A DNA stretch of 64,000 bases from Pseudonocardia kujensis (GCF_021283305.1 NZ_JAJSOK010000002.1:124001-188000), one strand, 5' to 3'. Shown: positions 24,360 to 33,747, counted from the stretch's first letter. A program made the numbers and translations. The notes: a model not told the origin generated them from the sequence alone.

Positions 24360-26079
24360 CTCTGCAGGGTAGCGGCCAGCGGGAACGCCCACGCCCCCTC
24401 CAGCGGGACGCCCTCGGATCCGGTGACGCGGCGGGTCCAGTCGAGGACCGGGGCCGGATCGCGGCCCGGCGGCGGCACGACGAGGACCACGGTCACCCCC
24501 GTCACGCGCAGGTCGCGGGCCGCGGCCTCGGGCTCCGGCGGGGCGGCGAGCCCCCGCCAGTCCTGGGCGAGCGCCGCGCCGGCCTGGTAGCGGTTCCACG
24601 GGGACTCGAGCAGCACGGGATGCTCCGCGTCGGAGCCGAGGAAGTAGCCGCCGGTGAGGCGATAGCCGAAGTCCGACGCGATCTGCGCGCGGAGCGGGTC
24701 CGCGCCGCCGTACCAGTCGCTGGTGATCCGGGGCCACGTCTCCACCACCTGCCCCACGAGCTGCGGAAAGGCCTGCGCGGACGCCGGCGTGGTGCGCTGG
24801 GCGTCGGCCGGGAGCCAGGAGACCGCGGCGAGGATCGCGACCAGCGCGACGGGCCGCGGGAAGCGGTCGAGTGCGAGGCCGACCAGCACCGCGACGACCA
24901 GCGCGACCACCACCTGCAGGCGGTGGGCTCGATCTCGCCGAGCAGGGGCACGCCCAGCAGCGCCCGCCACGGCAGGCGGAAGCCGGTCGGTTCCGCGGCC
25001 ACGAACAGCTGCGGCCCGAGCGCGAGCCCCCAGGCGACGGCACCGGTCGTCGCGGCGACGCGGGCCGCGGTCCCGCACGTCCACACGGCCAGCAGGACCA
25101 GCAACAGGACCGCGACGCCCAGGTAACCACCCTGCTCCCCGAGATTGCCCTGCATCTCGGGCGGGGCCGGCACCGGCCGGAGCGCGGTGAGCCAGGTGGG
25201 GGTGACCGTGTTGACGAGGTCGGCGCTGCCGTACTCGGGCGAGCGCAGCGGGCCCTGCGGCCGGGCGGGCCCGGCGAGGACCAAGTACATCGCGTATCCG
25301 GCGAGGACCGCGAACACCAGGACACAGGCCGTCGCGGCCCTCAGCAGCGCGGGGAGCCGGTCGGCCGCGTGGCCCGGGTGGCGGGCGGCCAGCACCAGGG
25401 CGAGCACGACCAGCATCAGGACGCCGATCGCGAGCGTCTGGGTGTAGAGCCACGCCTGCAGCGCCAGCGCGAGCCCGGTCAGGGCGCCGAGCAGCCAGGG
25501 CCGCCGCAGGTCGCGGACGAACAGCCGGTGGGCCAGCGCGAGCAGGACCGGCGGCAGCACCGCCCAGACGAGGTTGAGGTGCCCGGCCTGCAGGTGGGCG
25601 GCCATGAACGGGGAGAAGGCGTAGAGGGCGCCGGCCGTGACGCGTGCCGCCCGGGACCGCACGATCCCGCCGAGCGCGGCCGCGGCGGCCACCCCCGAGA
25701 GCACCGGCCCGAGGACCATCCCGACGTTGAACGCCGCCGTCGGACCCGCCGTCAGCGTGACCGGCGCAAGGAGCACACCGAGCAGCGGGACGGCGGTGTT
25801 CCACAGGGCGTTGACCCCGACCGGAGCGTGCTGCAGGTCCGTGACCAGCGGGTCCACCCCGGCGGTGAGCGCGTGTGCGGTGTGGGCGAGCCACCAGGTG
25901 AAGCCGGTGGCGTCGGTGGACACCCGCCCGACGGCGCTGCCGGCGAGGTCACCGAGCACGCGGCGCTGCAGGAGCAGCGAGATCCCGAGGTAGATCAACG
26001 CCGCGAGGCCGAGCCACCGCCGGCTCGACCACGTCGCCCGCACCGCGAGGGCCGGCGCGACACGGGGCGGGGCGGACAC
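24356..26079 (-). pseudogene. GT-C-like polytopic membrane protein interrupted by a single frameshift
   Basis: The reading frame from GTG 26079 gives about 380 residues with ten or so hydrophobic helices, then loses sense after GEIEP. The coding signal continues in the next frame from HRLQVVVALVVAVL to the stop at 24356. Restoring one C in the GAGCCC run at about 24925-24927 would give one 574-residue protein. The N-terminal part has an ATGFTWWLAHTAHAL motif and a periplasmic loop order typical of GT-C glycosyltransferase-like proteins. The C-terminus is a soluble domain. Its stop overlaps the start of the DUF1707 gene, which argues that the full-length gene was functional recently. A sequencing error in the C run is as likely as a true mutation. 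Confidence 0.75.
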
Positions 26080-26163
26080 GGCGGCAGGGTGGCACAGGTG
26101 CTGGGCCGGATCGCGGACGCCCACGAGTCCGCGTCGTTCACCCCGTCGGTAGCCTGGCTCCCG

Positions 26164-27528
26164 ATGACCAGCCCAGCCAGCGAGACCCGGACCCTGCACG
26201 GGTGGGGGCGCACGGCGCCCACCGTGGCCACGGTGATCACACCCCGGACACCGGAGGAGGTCGCCGCCGCGGTGAAGGCCGCGGGGCGGCGCGGGATCAT
26301 CGCCCGCGGCCTCGGCCGGTCCTACGGCGACCCCGCGCAGAACGCCGGTGGCACCGTGCTCGACATGACCGGGCTCGCCCGGATCCACTCGATCGACGCC
26401 GACTCGGGCGTCGTCGACCTCGACGCCGGTGTCTCGCTCGACACGCTCATGCGCCAGGCGCTGCCCTTCGGCCTGTGGGTGCCGGTCCTGCCCGGGACCC
26501 GGCAGGTCACCATCGGCGGGGCGATCGGCGCGGACATCCACGGCAAGGCGCACCACGTCGTCGGCTCCTTCGGCAACCACGTCGAGGCGATGACGCTGGT
26601 CCTGGCCGACGGCTCGATCCGCGAGCTCACGCCCGAGGGACCGGACGCCGAGCTGTTCTGGGCCACCGTGGGCGGCATGGGCCTGACCGGCGTGATCGTG
26701 CGGGCGCGGCTGAAACTGCACCACGTCGAGACCGCGTACTTCAAGGTCGACACCGAGCAGATCGACAACCTGGCCGAGCTCATGGAGCGCCAGACCCGCG
26801 ACGACGAGAAGTACGCCGAGTCGGTCTCCTGGTTCGACGCCGTCACCACGGGCGAGCACTTCGGCCGCGGCCTGCTGACCAGGGCGAACCACGCCACACT
26901 GGCGGACCTGACCCCGAAGCAGCGGAAGAACCCGCTCAAGTTCGACGCGCCGCAGCTGCTGACCGTGCCCGACGTCTTCCCGCCCGGGATGCTCAACCGG
27001 GTCACCGGCAGGCTGTTCAGCGAGCTCTGGTACCGCAAGTCCCCCACGAAGCTGGGCGCGATCCAGAACATCACGCAGTTCCTGCACCCGCTCGACATCG
27101 CGGGCGAGTGGAACCGCGGGTACGGCCCGCACGGCTTCCTGCAGTACCAGTTCGTGGTGCCGCCGGAGCGGGGCGACGTGATCCGCACGGTGCTGGAGCG
27201 GATGACCGAGGCCGGGCAGGTCTCGGCGCTCAACGTGCTCAAGCGGTTCGGCGAGGGCAACCGCGCCCCGCTGTCCTTCCCCAAGCCCGGCTGGACGCTC
27301 TGCGTCGACATCCCGATCGGGCCCGGCCTGAACGAGCTCTGCGAGGAGCTCGACCGGATCGTGCTCGACGCCGGCGGCCGGCACTACCTGGCCAAGGAGT
27401 CCCGGACCACCCCCGAGGCGATCCGCCGCGGCTACCCGCGGCTCGAGGAGTGGCGCGCGGTGCGCACCGCCGTGGACCCCGCGGGCGTCTTCGCCTCCGA
27501 CCTCGCACGACGACTGGAGCTCATCTGA
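26164..27528 (+). CDS. dprE1: Decaprenylphosphoryl-D-ribose 2'-oxidase DprE1
   Basis: 454 residues, FAD-binding PCMH fold. FAD contacts are visible in ARGLGRSYGDPAQN and LPGTRQVTIGGAIGADIHGK. C380 in PGWTLCVDIP corresponds to the cysteine attacked by benzothiazinones in M. tuberculosis (C387), and the Lys in LAKESRT matches the catalytic-site K418. The enzyme oxidises decaprenyl-phospho-ribose at C2', the first half of epimerisation to the arabinose donor. The ATG follows a TAGCCT -10 box by 8 bases (leaderless). The stop overlaps the dprE2 ATG by one base (TGATG). Confidence 0.96.
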   Translation: MTSPASETRTLHGWGRTAPTVATVITPRTPEEVAAAVKAAGRRGIIARGLGRSYGDPAQNAGGTVLDMTGLARIHSIDADSGVVDLDAGVSLDTLMRQALPFGLWVPVLPGTRQVTIGGAIGADIHGKAHHVVGSFGNHVEAMTLVLADGSIRELTPEGPDAELFWATVGGMGLTGVIVRARLKLHHVETAYFKVDTEQIDNLAELMERQTRDDEKYAESVSWFDAVTTGEHFGRGLLTRANHATLADLTPKQRKNPLKFDAPQLLTVPDVFPPGMLNRVTGRLFSELWYRKSPTKLGAIQNITQFLHPLDIAGEWNRGYGPHGFLQYQFVVPPERGDVIRTVLERMTEAGQVSALNVLKRFGEGNRAPLSFPKPGWTLCVDIPIGPGLNELCEELDRIVLDAGGRHYLAKESRTTPEAIRRGYPRLEEWRAVRTAVDPAGVFASDLARRLELI

Positions 27529-28283
27529 TGATCGATGCCGTGGGCAACCCGCAGAGCATCCTGCTGCTGGGCGGGACCTCGGAGATCGGGCTCGCCGCGG
27601 TCGAGGCGTTCGCCTCGGACCGGCCGATGCGCGTCGTGCTGGCCGCGCGGCCGTCGCAGCGGCTGGCCGACGCCAAGGCCCGGCTCGAGGCCAAGGGCTG
27701 CGCCGTCGAGACCGTCGACTTCGACGCGAAGGCGCTCGACACCCACACCGCGATCGTCGACAAGGCGTTCGCCGAGGGCGACGTCGACGTGGCGATCGTG
27801 GCGTTCGGCCTGCTCGGGGACAACGAGGAGGCCTGGACGGACACCGCGAAGGCCGTCGAGCTGGCGCAGGTCAACTACACCGCGGCCGTCTCCGTCGGGG
27901 TCGCGCTCGGGGACCGGCTGAAGCAGCAGGGTCACGGCTCCCTGGTGGCGCTGTCCTCGGTCGCGGGCGAGCGGGCGCGCCGGTCGAACTTCGTCTACGG
28001 CTCCACCAAGGCGGGGCTGGACGCCTTCTACACCGGCCTCACCGAGGCGCTGCGGCCCTTCGGGGTGACGGTGACCGTGGTCCGGCCCGGGTTCGTGCAC
28101 ACCAAGATGACCGAGGGCCTCAAGCCCGCCCCGCTGTCGACCACCCCGGAGGCGGTCGCGGAGGTCATCGTCCACGCGGTGCGGACCAAGCAGGAACTGG
28201 TGTGGGCCCCGGCCCCGCTGCGCTTCGTGATGTCGGCGCTCCGGCACGTCCCGCGCCCGGTCTTCCGTAGGCTTCCGCTGTAG
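27528..28283 (+). CDS. dprE2: Decaprenylphosphoryl-2-keto-pentose reductase DprE2
   Basis: 251 residues, short-chain dehydrogenase. The NAD-binding loop is LLLGGTSEIGLAAVE, and the catalytic residues are Ser in ALSSVAGE with Tyr and Lys in FVYGSTKAGLD. It reduces the keto product of DprE1 to decaprenyl-phospho-arabinose. It is translationally coupled to dprE1. In mycobacteria aftA and the emb genes follow directly. Here a nitroreductase gene with its own -10 box comes next. Confidence 0.95.
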   Translation: MIDAVGNPQSILLLGGTSEIGLAAVEAFASDRPMRVVLAARPSQRLADAKARLEAKGCAVETVDFDAKALDTHTAIVDKAFAEGDVDVAIVAFGLLGDNEEAWTDTAKAVELAQVNYTAAVSVGVALGDRLKQQGHGSLVALSSVAGERARRSNFVYGSTKAGLDAFYTGLTEALRPFGVTVTVVRPGFVHTKMTEGLKPAPLSTTPEAVAEVIVHAVRTKQELVWAPAPLRFVMSALRHVPRPVFRRLPL

Positions 28284-28303
28284 GAGCGATCTAGAGTCGG
28301 GGG

Positions 28304-28957
28304 ATGGCAGAGCTGCTCCCGCTTGACCCCGACCAACTGCTGACCACCACGCGCTCGGTTCGCAAGCGCCTGGACCTCGAACGCCCGGTGCCGCTCGAGG
28401 TCATCCGTGAATCGCTCGAGGTCGCGCTCCAGGCCCCCAGCGGAAGCAACAAGCAGGGCTGGCACTGGATCGTGGTGACCGACCCGGCAAAGCGGAAGGT
28501 CGTGGCAGAGCACTACGCCCGCTCCTTCGACCTGTACCGCAACTCGGCGGGCTACGCGGCCAACGACTCGTCGGGGGACGCCGACCGGGAGGCCACGCAG
28601 AAGCGCGTCGCGTCGAGCGCGGAGTACCTCGCCGAGGTGATGGCCGAGGTCCCGGTGCTGGTCATCGGGGCGATCGAGACGGGCACGGAGGACCTGCCCG
28701 CCGGGAACCAGGCCGGGCTGTGGGGTTCGCTCCTGCCCGCGGCCTGGAGTCTTCAGCTCGCCCTGCGCGCGCGCGGGCTCGGCAGCGCCTGGACGACGCT
28801 GCACCTCCGGTACGAGAAGGAGGTCGCCGAGGCGCTGAGCATCCCGTCGACCGTGAAGCAGGGTGTGCTGCTGCCCGTCGCCTACACCAAGGGCACCGAC
28901 TTCAAGCCGGCTCCGCGGCAGCCCCTCGACGAGGTGCTGCACGTGGACGGCTGGTGA
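28304..28957 (+). CDS. Nitroreductase-family flavoprotein
   Basis: 217 residues. The N-terminal TTRSVRKRLDLERPVP motif with RSVR and the APSGSNKQGWHW FMN-contact region define the nitroreductase fold. GLGSAWTTLHLR is the usual C-terminal flavin loop. It probably reduces nitro or quinone compounds, or acts on an unknown natural substrate, with FMN and NAD(P)H. A TAGAGT -10 box ends 6 bases before the ATG, suggesting separate, leaderless transcription from the adjacent dprE operon. Confidence 0.88.
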   Translation: MAELLPLDPDQLLTTTRSVRKRLDLERPVPLEVIRESLEVALQAPSGSNKQGWHWIVVTDPAKRKVVAEHYARSFDLYRNSAGYAANDSSGDADREATQKRVASSAEYLAEVMAEVPVLVIGAIETGTEDLPAGNQAGLWGSLLPAAWSLQLALRARGLGSAWTTLHLRYEKEVAEALSIPSTVKQGVLLPVAYTKGTDFKPAPRQPLDEVLHVDGW

Positions 28958-29059
28958 GCAGATTGCTCGTCCCTGTACGCGTCGGAGCATCGTCGCGCAG
29001 AGCACTCCAACGACGAGAGGACCACGCACGACGAGTCCGGTGTGCGAGCGCGAAGACCG

Positions 29060-30559
29060 TCACGCCGGGTCGGGCGTTACCGGCTCGACCCGCAGTACCG
29101 CGGAAGGACGCCATGGCGTCGAGATGGTCACGCCGGCCCCGTCCGGGGCGGCCACGAACTGCAGCGCGGGTTCCACGGGCGGCCCGATGCGCAACCGCGC
29201 ATAGTTCATCTCGAGGAGACGTCTGCCGAGCCAGCCGCTGCGGTCGATCCGCTGCTGGATCAACGGGCTGATCAGCGCCCGATCGGAGAACCCGTCGACG
29301 ACGGTGCAGTCGCAGTAGTACGCCAGCGTCCCGATCTCGCCCGGCGAGCGGACGACCACACCCTCGGGCACCAGCCGAGCCGCCTCGCGATACTGCTGTG
29401 CCGTCGCCCAGTTGGTGGTGATCGGAGCCGTCGACCACGGGCGCTGCACCAGGAACGCGACGGTGACGACCAGCCAGACCGCCCCGGCCAGCAGACCGAT
29501 CATGCGCATCACGGTTGGCGCCGCGCCGAGACTGAGCACGCCGAGAAGCGTCAGTGATCCGATCGACGGTCCGTAATACCAGTGGTAGGGCGCCGTGCCG
29601 AGGACGACGAACAGTAGAGCGTGCAGGCCTGCGCCCGCTCCCCACACGATCGCCAGCGCCGCACCGCCGACGGCGAACCTGGCAAGCCAGCGCACGACCC
29701 AGACAGCGGCGGCCACGGCGCCGCACACAGCGGGTACCACCGAGAGGACCACGGCGGTCGGGTAGACACCGAAGTACAACTGCAGCCCGTTCACGAACGT
29801 CCAGGGCCCCCAGTGATCACCGACCTTCAACAGCACGGTGTCCGGCAACGCGGAACCCAGACCCCACCAACTGATCGCGAACCACGGCAACGCGACCCCT
29901 ACCGCGCTTCCCGCAAGGACATGCGGCCGCCGGGCGAGTGACGGGACGGCGACGGAGGCCAGGCCGAACATCAGGAGGTCGGGCCGAGTGAGGACCAGGA
30001 GCCCGATGACCAGACCCGCCATACCGGGCCTACCGGCAATGGCGGCCCAACCGAGGCACGCGATCAGAGCCACCGCGAGGTAGGTCTCCATGCCGACCGT
30101 GGCAGCGAGCAGCGGGTTCGCCACCACGATCAGCAGGGCAAGGAGGGCCGGCCACCGGCGCCATCCCAACCGCGCACAGATGTTCGAGACGGCGAGACCG
30201 AGAACCGCCAGCGACCCTGCCAGCACCCCCGCGACGGCGACGAACGGAGTCCTGGTCACGACTGTGACCAGGGCGAGCAGGAGGACGTTGAGGGGCGATG
30301 TCGCTGTGTTGGCCAGGTGTCCGGGCTCGAGGGCCCAGTCTCCGTCCAGGGCGAGCGACCTCGCGTAGTCGAGGGTGATGTAGGCGTCGTCGATGAGCGC
30401 GTCACGGGCAAGCAGGAACAGCAGGAGACCCGCCACCGCTCCTCCGAGCGCGACGCCGACGTCGGCACGCCGACCGGACCGGACCAGGAACGTCGAGCCG
30501 GCCGGTACAGCCGGAGGATCCTTCAAGGTCACGGCCTCGCCGATCTGCACAGGGGACAC
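29060..30559 (-). CDS. GT-C-type polytopic membrane glycosyltransferase-like protein
   Basis: 499 residues with about 10-11 transmembrane helices and a short soluble C-terminus. After the first helix a periplasmic loop has ALIDDAYITLDYARSLA, with the paired acidic residues expected of GT-C enzymes using polyprenyl-phosphate sugars. The same layout (acidic pair, then an asparagine-containing turn, here NTATSPLNVLLL) occurs in AftB in this window, so it may be a distant relative. The donor is possibly decaprenyl-phospho-arabinose, as inference. It lies downstream of a methyltransferase gene on the same strand. By eye its codon use is less GC-biased than the dprE genes. Confidence 0.7.
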   Translation of the reverse strand: MSPVQIGEAVTLKDPPAVPAGSTFLVRSGRRADVGVALGGAVAGLLLFLLARDALIDDAYITLDYARSLALDGDWALEPGHLANTATSPLNVLLLALVTVVTRTPFVAVAGVLAGSLAVLGLAVSNICARLGWRRWPALLALLIVVANPLLAATVGMETYLAVALIACLGWAAIAGRPGMAGLVIGLLVLTRPDLLMFGLASVAVPSLARRPHVLAGSAVGVALPWFAISWWGLGSALPDTVLLKVGDHWGPWTFVNGLQLYFGVYPTAVVLSVVPAVCGAVAAAVWVVRWLARFAVGGAALAIVWGAGAGLHALLFVVLGTAPYHWYYGPSIGSLTLLGVLSLGAAPTVMRMIGLLAGAVWLVVTVAFLVQRPWSTAPITTNWATAQQYREAARLVPEGVVVRSPGEIGTLAYYCDCTVVDGFSDRALISPLIQQRIDRSGWLGRRLLEMNYARLRIGPPVEPALQFVAAPDGAGVTISTPWRPSAVLRVEPVTPDPA

Positions 30560-30652
30560 AGCGCGGACCGTGAAGTCTAGGGCGACCCGGAATGCAGCAA
30601 CCCGATCGTGTGACGAATGTCGACGTTGAACGTCCAGTACACGGCGTGCCGA

Positions 30653-31312
30653 TCAGCCCGGGCGCTCGAGGACGAAGACGCTGTTCTCGCCCTCGCCGGG
30701 ATTCAGGAACAGGGAACCGAACCTCTGCTGGACCCGTGCCGGGAGGGTGCGGGGATCGAGCCAGGTGGGGATCCGACCGTAGGGACCCCGGCTCAGGCCG
30801 TCCGACCCTTCCCGGTGCACGGACAGGCCGGCGTCGGCGAAGAGCCGGAGCCAGTCTGCGTGCGACCGCCCGGACGATCCGGCGTCGGCCTCGACCTCGC
30901 CGGCGAGCCGGGCGCCGCGGCCCGCGGCGTCGGGAACCAGGACGACCGCGCGTCCGCCCGGGACCAGCACCCGCCGCCACTCGCGGACATCGGACCGGTC
31001 TCGCTCGGGATCGTCGGTCCGGCCGAGTGCGTTGATCGCGACGAGGCACCGGAAGGATCCGCTGGGGACCTCGGCGAGGGGAAGGACGGGACACCCGGGG
31101 GCCTCGGCCCTGACCCGTGCGGCTATTGCCGGTGACGAGGCGACACCAGACGCAGGGCCGTACTCGGCGAGCCGGCGCAACAGCCGGCCGTCGCCGGCGG
31201 CCTCGAGGTACGGGCCGCGACCTGCGTACCGCAGGACGAGCCGCACGTACCAGCGAAGCGGCGCACGGTCGCGCTCCCGATCGACGGGCTCCGTCACCTG
31301 CTCGGCGTGCAC
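30653..31312 (-). CDS. SAM-dependent methyltransferase-like protein
   Basis: 219 residues, class I methyltransferase fold. The SAM-binding glycine motif is degenerate (YLEAAGDGRLLRRLAEYG), but the motif IV-VI region with EWRRVLVPGGRAVVLVPD is clear. The substrate is unknown. GTG start at 31312. It is followed by the GT-C-like gene 93 bp downstream on the same strand and preceded by the acyltransferase gene, so all three may act on one glycan. Confidence 0.7.
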   Translation of the reverse strand: MHAEQVTEPVDRERDRAPLRWYVRLVLRYAGRGPYLEAAGDGRLLRRLAEYGPASGVASSPAIAARVRAEAPGCPVLPLAEVPSGSFRCLVAINALGRTDDPERDRSDVREWRRVLVPGGRAVVLVPDAAGRGARLAGEVEADAGSSGRSHADWLRLFADAGLSVHREGSDGLSRGPYGRIPTWLDPRTLPARVQQRFGSLFLNPGEGENSVFVLERPG

Positions 31313-31376
31313 CCGTGCATCGTGGCATCAGGCGACCAGGGTCCAGACCGCCGCCCTCCGGCGCGCGGGTGGTCGG

Positions 31377-33551
31377 TCAGTGCGCGCGGCCCTGGCGCTC
31401 CGGTCCACGCTGGCCGGCGATGTGCGGGGCAGCGTGCGGGCGGGCGTTCTTCACCCGGTGCTTGCCACGGGCCAGCCGCGCGCCGACGAGCTGGTGCGCC
31501 AGCTCCTCGGCCAGCTCGGGGTGCGGCGACCGGAGGTCGGCGTTGCGGGCGTCGAGGAGCCGGCGCACGGGGCTCGGCTGCGCGGGCAGCGGCGCGACCG
31601 CCGGGAAGACCTGGGTCGGCGGCTCGACCAGCACCATGGGGACGACGGTCGGCAGCGCCCGGGCGGCCGGGTCCCGCCGGGCCGCCGTGGTGTCGATCGG
31701 TCCGAGCGCCGCGGGACGCTGGGCGGGCTCGGGCGCCGGTGTGGGTCGGGGGGCGGGTGCAGGGCGCGGACGTAGCCGTGGCCGTTCCGGCCAGGAGCCG
31801 GCTCCGCTCAGCCCGATCGCGACCTCCGGCTCCAGCGCGACCGCCGGCAGGACCGCGGTGACGGGGTCGCGCCGGGCCGCGTCGGTGTCGATCGGCACGC
31901 CCGGCCCGGGGCGGTCGACGGCGGGCACGGCCGGCAGCGGTGCGGTACGCGGCGCGACCGGGGTGTCGGGACCGTCGGCGGCGGCCGGTTGCGGGTCGGT
32001 CGGGACGGACGGCATGACGGCCTCCTCCGGGTCGGGATCGACGGCGGGAGCGGAACGCGGCCCGTCGGGTGCCGCGGGAACGGGGGCGGGCTCGACGGCC
32101 CGCGGGTCCGATGCCGTCCGGGCCGGGGGCACGAGGGGGACGGGCATCCCGCCGACGCGCACGCAGCCCTGCTCCCCCGCCCGGCGCGGCGCGGGCGCCA
32201 CGGGCCCGGCCAGCGCCACCGCGGGCCCGGCCGGCACGACGGGAACGAGACGGGCGAGGGCCCCGGGCAGCCGGTCCCGGACGTCGGCCAGCTGCCGCCG
32301 CCACACGGCCGGCTGCTCCTTCATCGCGGCGCGCGCCGGCTCCTCGACGTACCGGAACAGCAGGTGGGCGGCGGGCACGGTCGCGACCAGCACGACGACC
32401 GCGAGTACGTGCGCGAGCACTCCGTCGGGCGCGAGGAGGGAGCTGCCCCCGAAGCCGCCGTAGCGGCGCAGGGCCAGCCAGAAGACCTCGAAGATCGGGA
32501 TGTGGATCAGGTAGAGCGCGTAGGAGATCCGGCCGCCGTGCACCATCGCCGGCCGCGAGAGCCACCGGGCGACGCCGCCGTGGACGCCTCCGTCGGCCAG
32601 CGCCAGGGCGCCGACCAGCACCGGGAAGAGCACCAGGACGGCGCCGCCCCGGCCGGGACCGAGGCGCTCACCGGCCAGCAGGCCGACCGCGATCAGCACC
32701 GGGACGGCCGAGGCGACCACGGAGGCGGCGCGGCGGACGTCGGCGCGGTGCCGCAGCCGGCGCACGGCGAGGTAGGTCAGGATCCCGGCCCCGAACCCGC
32801 AGAGGATGCGGACGACCCAGCTCCACGGGTAGTAGGGGCTCCCGGTGGTCAGGTAGGCCGCCGCGATCGGCGTCATCAGCGCCAGGGCGCCGCCGGCCAG
32901 CACGACGACCGGCAGGTCGCGCATCCGGTGGAAGATCACCGCGACCAGCGGGAACAGCAGGTAGGCGAGCCATTCGGCGCTGATCGACCAGGTGGACCCG
33001 ACCCACGAGGCGCCGTCGAGGTACGGGTTGTCCCACATCTGCACCATGACCATCTGCTGCAGCCACTCGCCCGGGCTCAGCACCGGCTGCACCGCCTGGA
33101 AGGCGATGTCGGGGTCGCTCCCGTACACGGCGCGGGCGACCAGCCAGATCCCGAACATGTGGAACACCAGCGCGTACGCCGGCCAGATCCGGCAGGCCCG
33201 CGCCCAGACGAAGCGGCCGGTCCGCGCGGCGGAGAGCCGCGGCCCGAGCTGCTCGAGGTAGGTGTAGGCGATCACGAAGCCGCTGAGCACGAAGAAGAGG
33301 TCCACACCGAGGGCACCCTGCGTGACCAACGGGCCGAGCAGCCCGCTGACGAGCGCGACGCCCGGCAACGCGGTGAAGTGGAAGTGGAACAGCACGACCC
33401 ACGCGGCGGCGACGGCACGCAGCCCGGTCAGGGCCCGCAGCTCGCCGCCTCCGGCCAGGGGCGAACCCGGGGCCGGCCCCGGGCTCGGCGCCGTGCTGGA
33501 GGGGGCGTCCGACACGGTCGCGTATTCGGCGGTCGTGGTCACATCGGCCAC
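31377..33551 (-). CDS. Membrane acyltransferase (OafA/YrhL type) with a long low-complexity tail
   Basis: 724 residues. Residues of about 35-390 form the AT3 domain with ten predicted helices: TGLRAVAAAWVVLFHFHF carries the conserved His, and GVDLFFVLSGFVIAYTY the next motif. It moves acyl groups to extracytoplasmic sugars. The last roughly 330 residues are Pro/Ala/Arg-rich, probably disordered, and contain two copies of an IDT-AARRDP-LP pattern. Such a tail is unusual for the family. GTG 33551 is used. GTG 33542 is also possible. It is divergent from the first emb gene, which suggests arabinogalactan or a related glycan as the acceptor. Confidence 0.82.
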   Translation of the reverse strand: MADVTTTAEYATVSDAPSSTAPSPGPAPGSPLAGGGELRALTGLRAVAAAWVVLFHFHFTALPGVALVSGLLGPLVTQGALGVDLFFVLSGFVIAYTYLEQLGPRLSAARTGRFVWARACRIWPAYALVFHMFGIWLVARAVYGSDPDIAFQAVQPVLSPGEWLQQMVMVQMWDNPYLDGASWVGSTWSISAEWLAYLLFPLVAVIFHRMRDLPVVVLAGGALALMTPIAAAYLTTGSPYYPWSWVVRILCGFGAGILTYLAVRRLRHRADVRRAASVVASAVPVLIAVGLLAGERLGPGRGGAVLVLFPVLVGALALADGGVHGGVARWLSRPAMVHGGRISYALYLIHIPIFEVFWLALRRYGGFGGSSLLAPDGVLAHVLAVVVLVATVPAAHLLFRYVEEPARAAMKEQPAVWRRQLADVRDRLPGALARLVPVVPAGPAVALAGPVAPAPRRAGEQGCVRVGGMPVPLVPPARTASDPRAVEPAPVPAAPDGPRSAPAVDPDPEEAVMPSVPTDPQPAAADGPDTPVAPRTAPLPAVPAVDRPGPGVPIDTDAARRDPVTAVLPAVALEPEVAIGLSGAGSWPERPRLRPRPAPAPRPTPAPEPAQRPAALGPIDTTAARRDPAARALPTVVPMVLVEPPTQVFPAVAPLPAQPSPVRRLLDARNADLRSPHPELAEELAHQLVGARLARGKHRVKNARPHAAPHIAGQRGPERQGRAH

Positions 33552-33628
33552 AACGATGCCCCCGAGTAGCCGTCACGGGCGTCCCCCACACTGCGCCCGA
33601 ACGGCCCAATGCCTTACGCACAGTGGCG

Positions 33629-33648
33629 GAACTACACGGATGTAGTTC
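33629..33648. promoter_or_regulatory. Perfect 20-bp inverted repeat upstream of the first emb gene
   Basis: GAACTACA-CGGA-TGTAGTTC, 8-bp perfect arms. It is AT-richer than its surroundings and lies in the divergent promoter region between the acyltransferase (start 33551) and the arabinosyltransferase (start 33748). It looks like the binding site of a dimeric regulator. The protein is unknown. Confidence 0.55.
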
Positions 33649-33747
33649 TTGATGCCCGGACCGGATGACAGCCGGACGACAGTGTGCCGGATCACCCGTG
33701 GAGACGGGTCGAGCGACGCGCCGGGGCGGGAGCTAGCCTCGGGCGTC

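Noticed and set aside
33649..33747. Upstream ATG at 33649 as start of the first emb gene
   Set aside because: It would add 33 residues without similarity to Emb proteins and would lie directly after the 33629-33648 inverted repeat. The GTG at 33748 has a well-placed -10 box.
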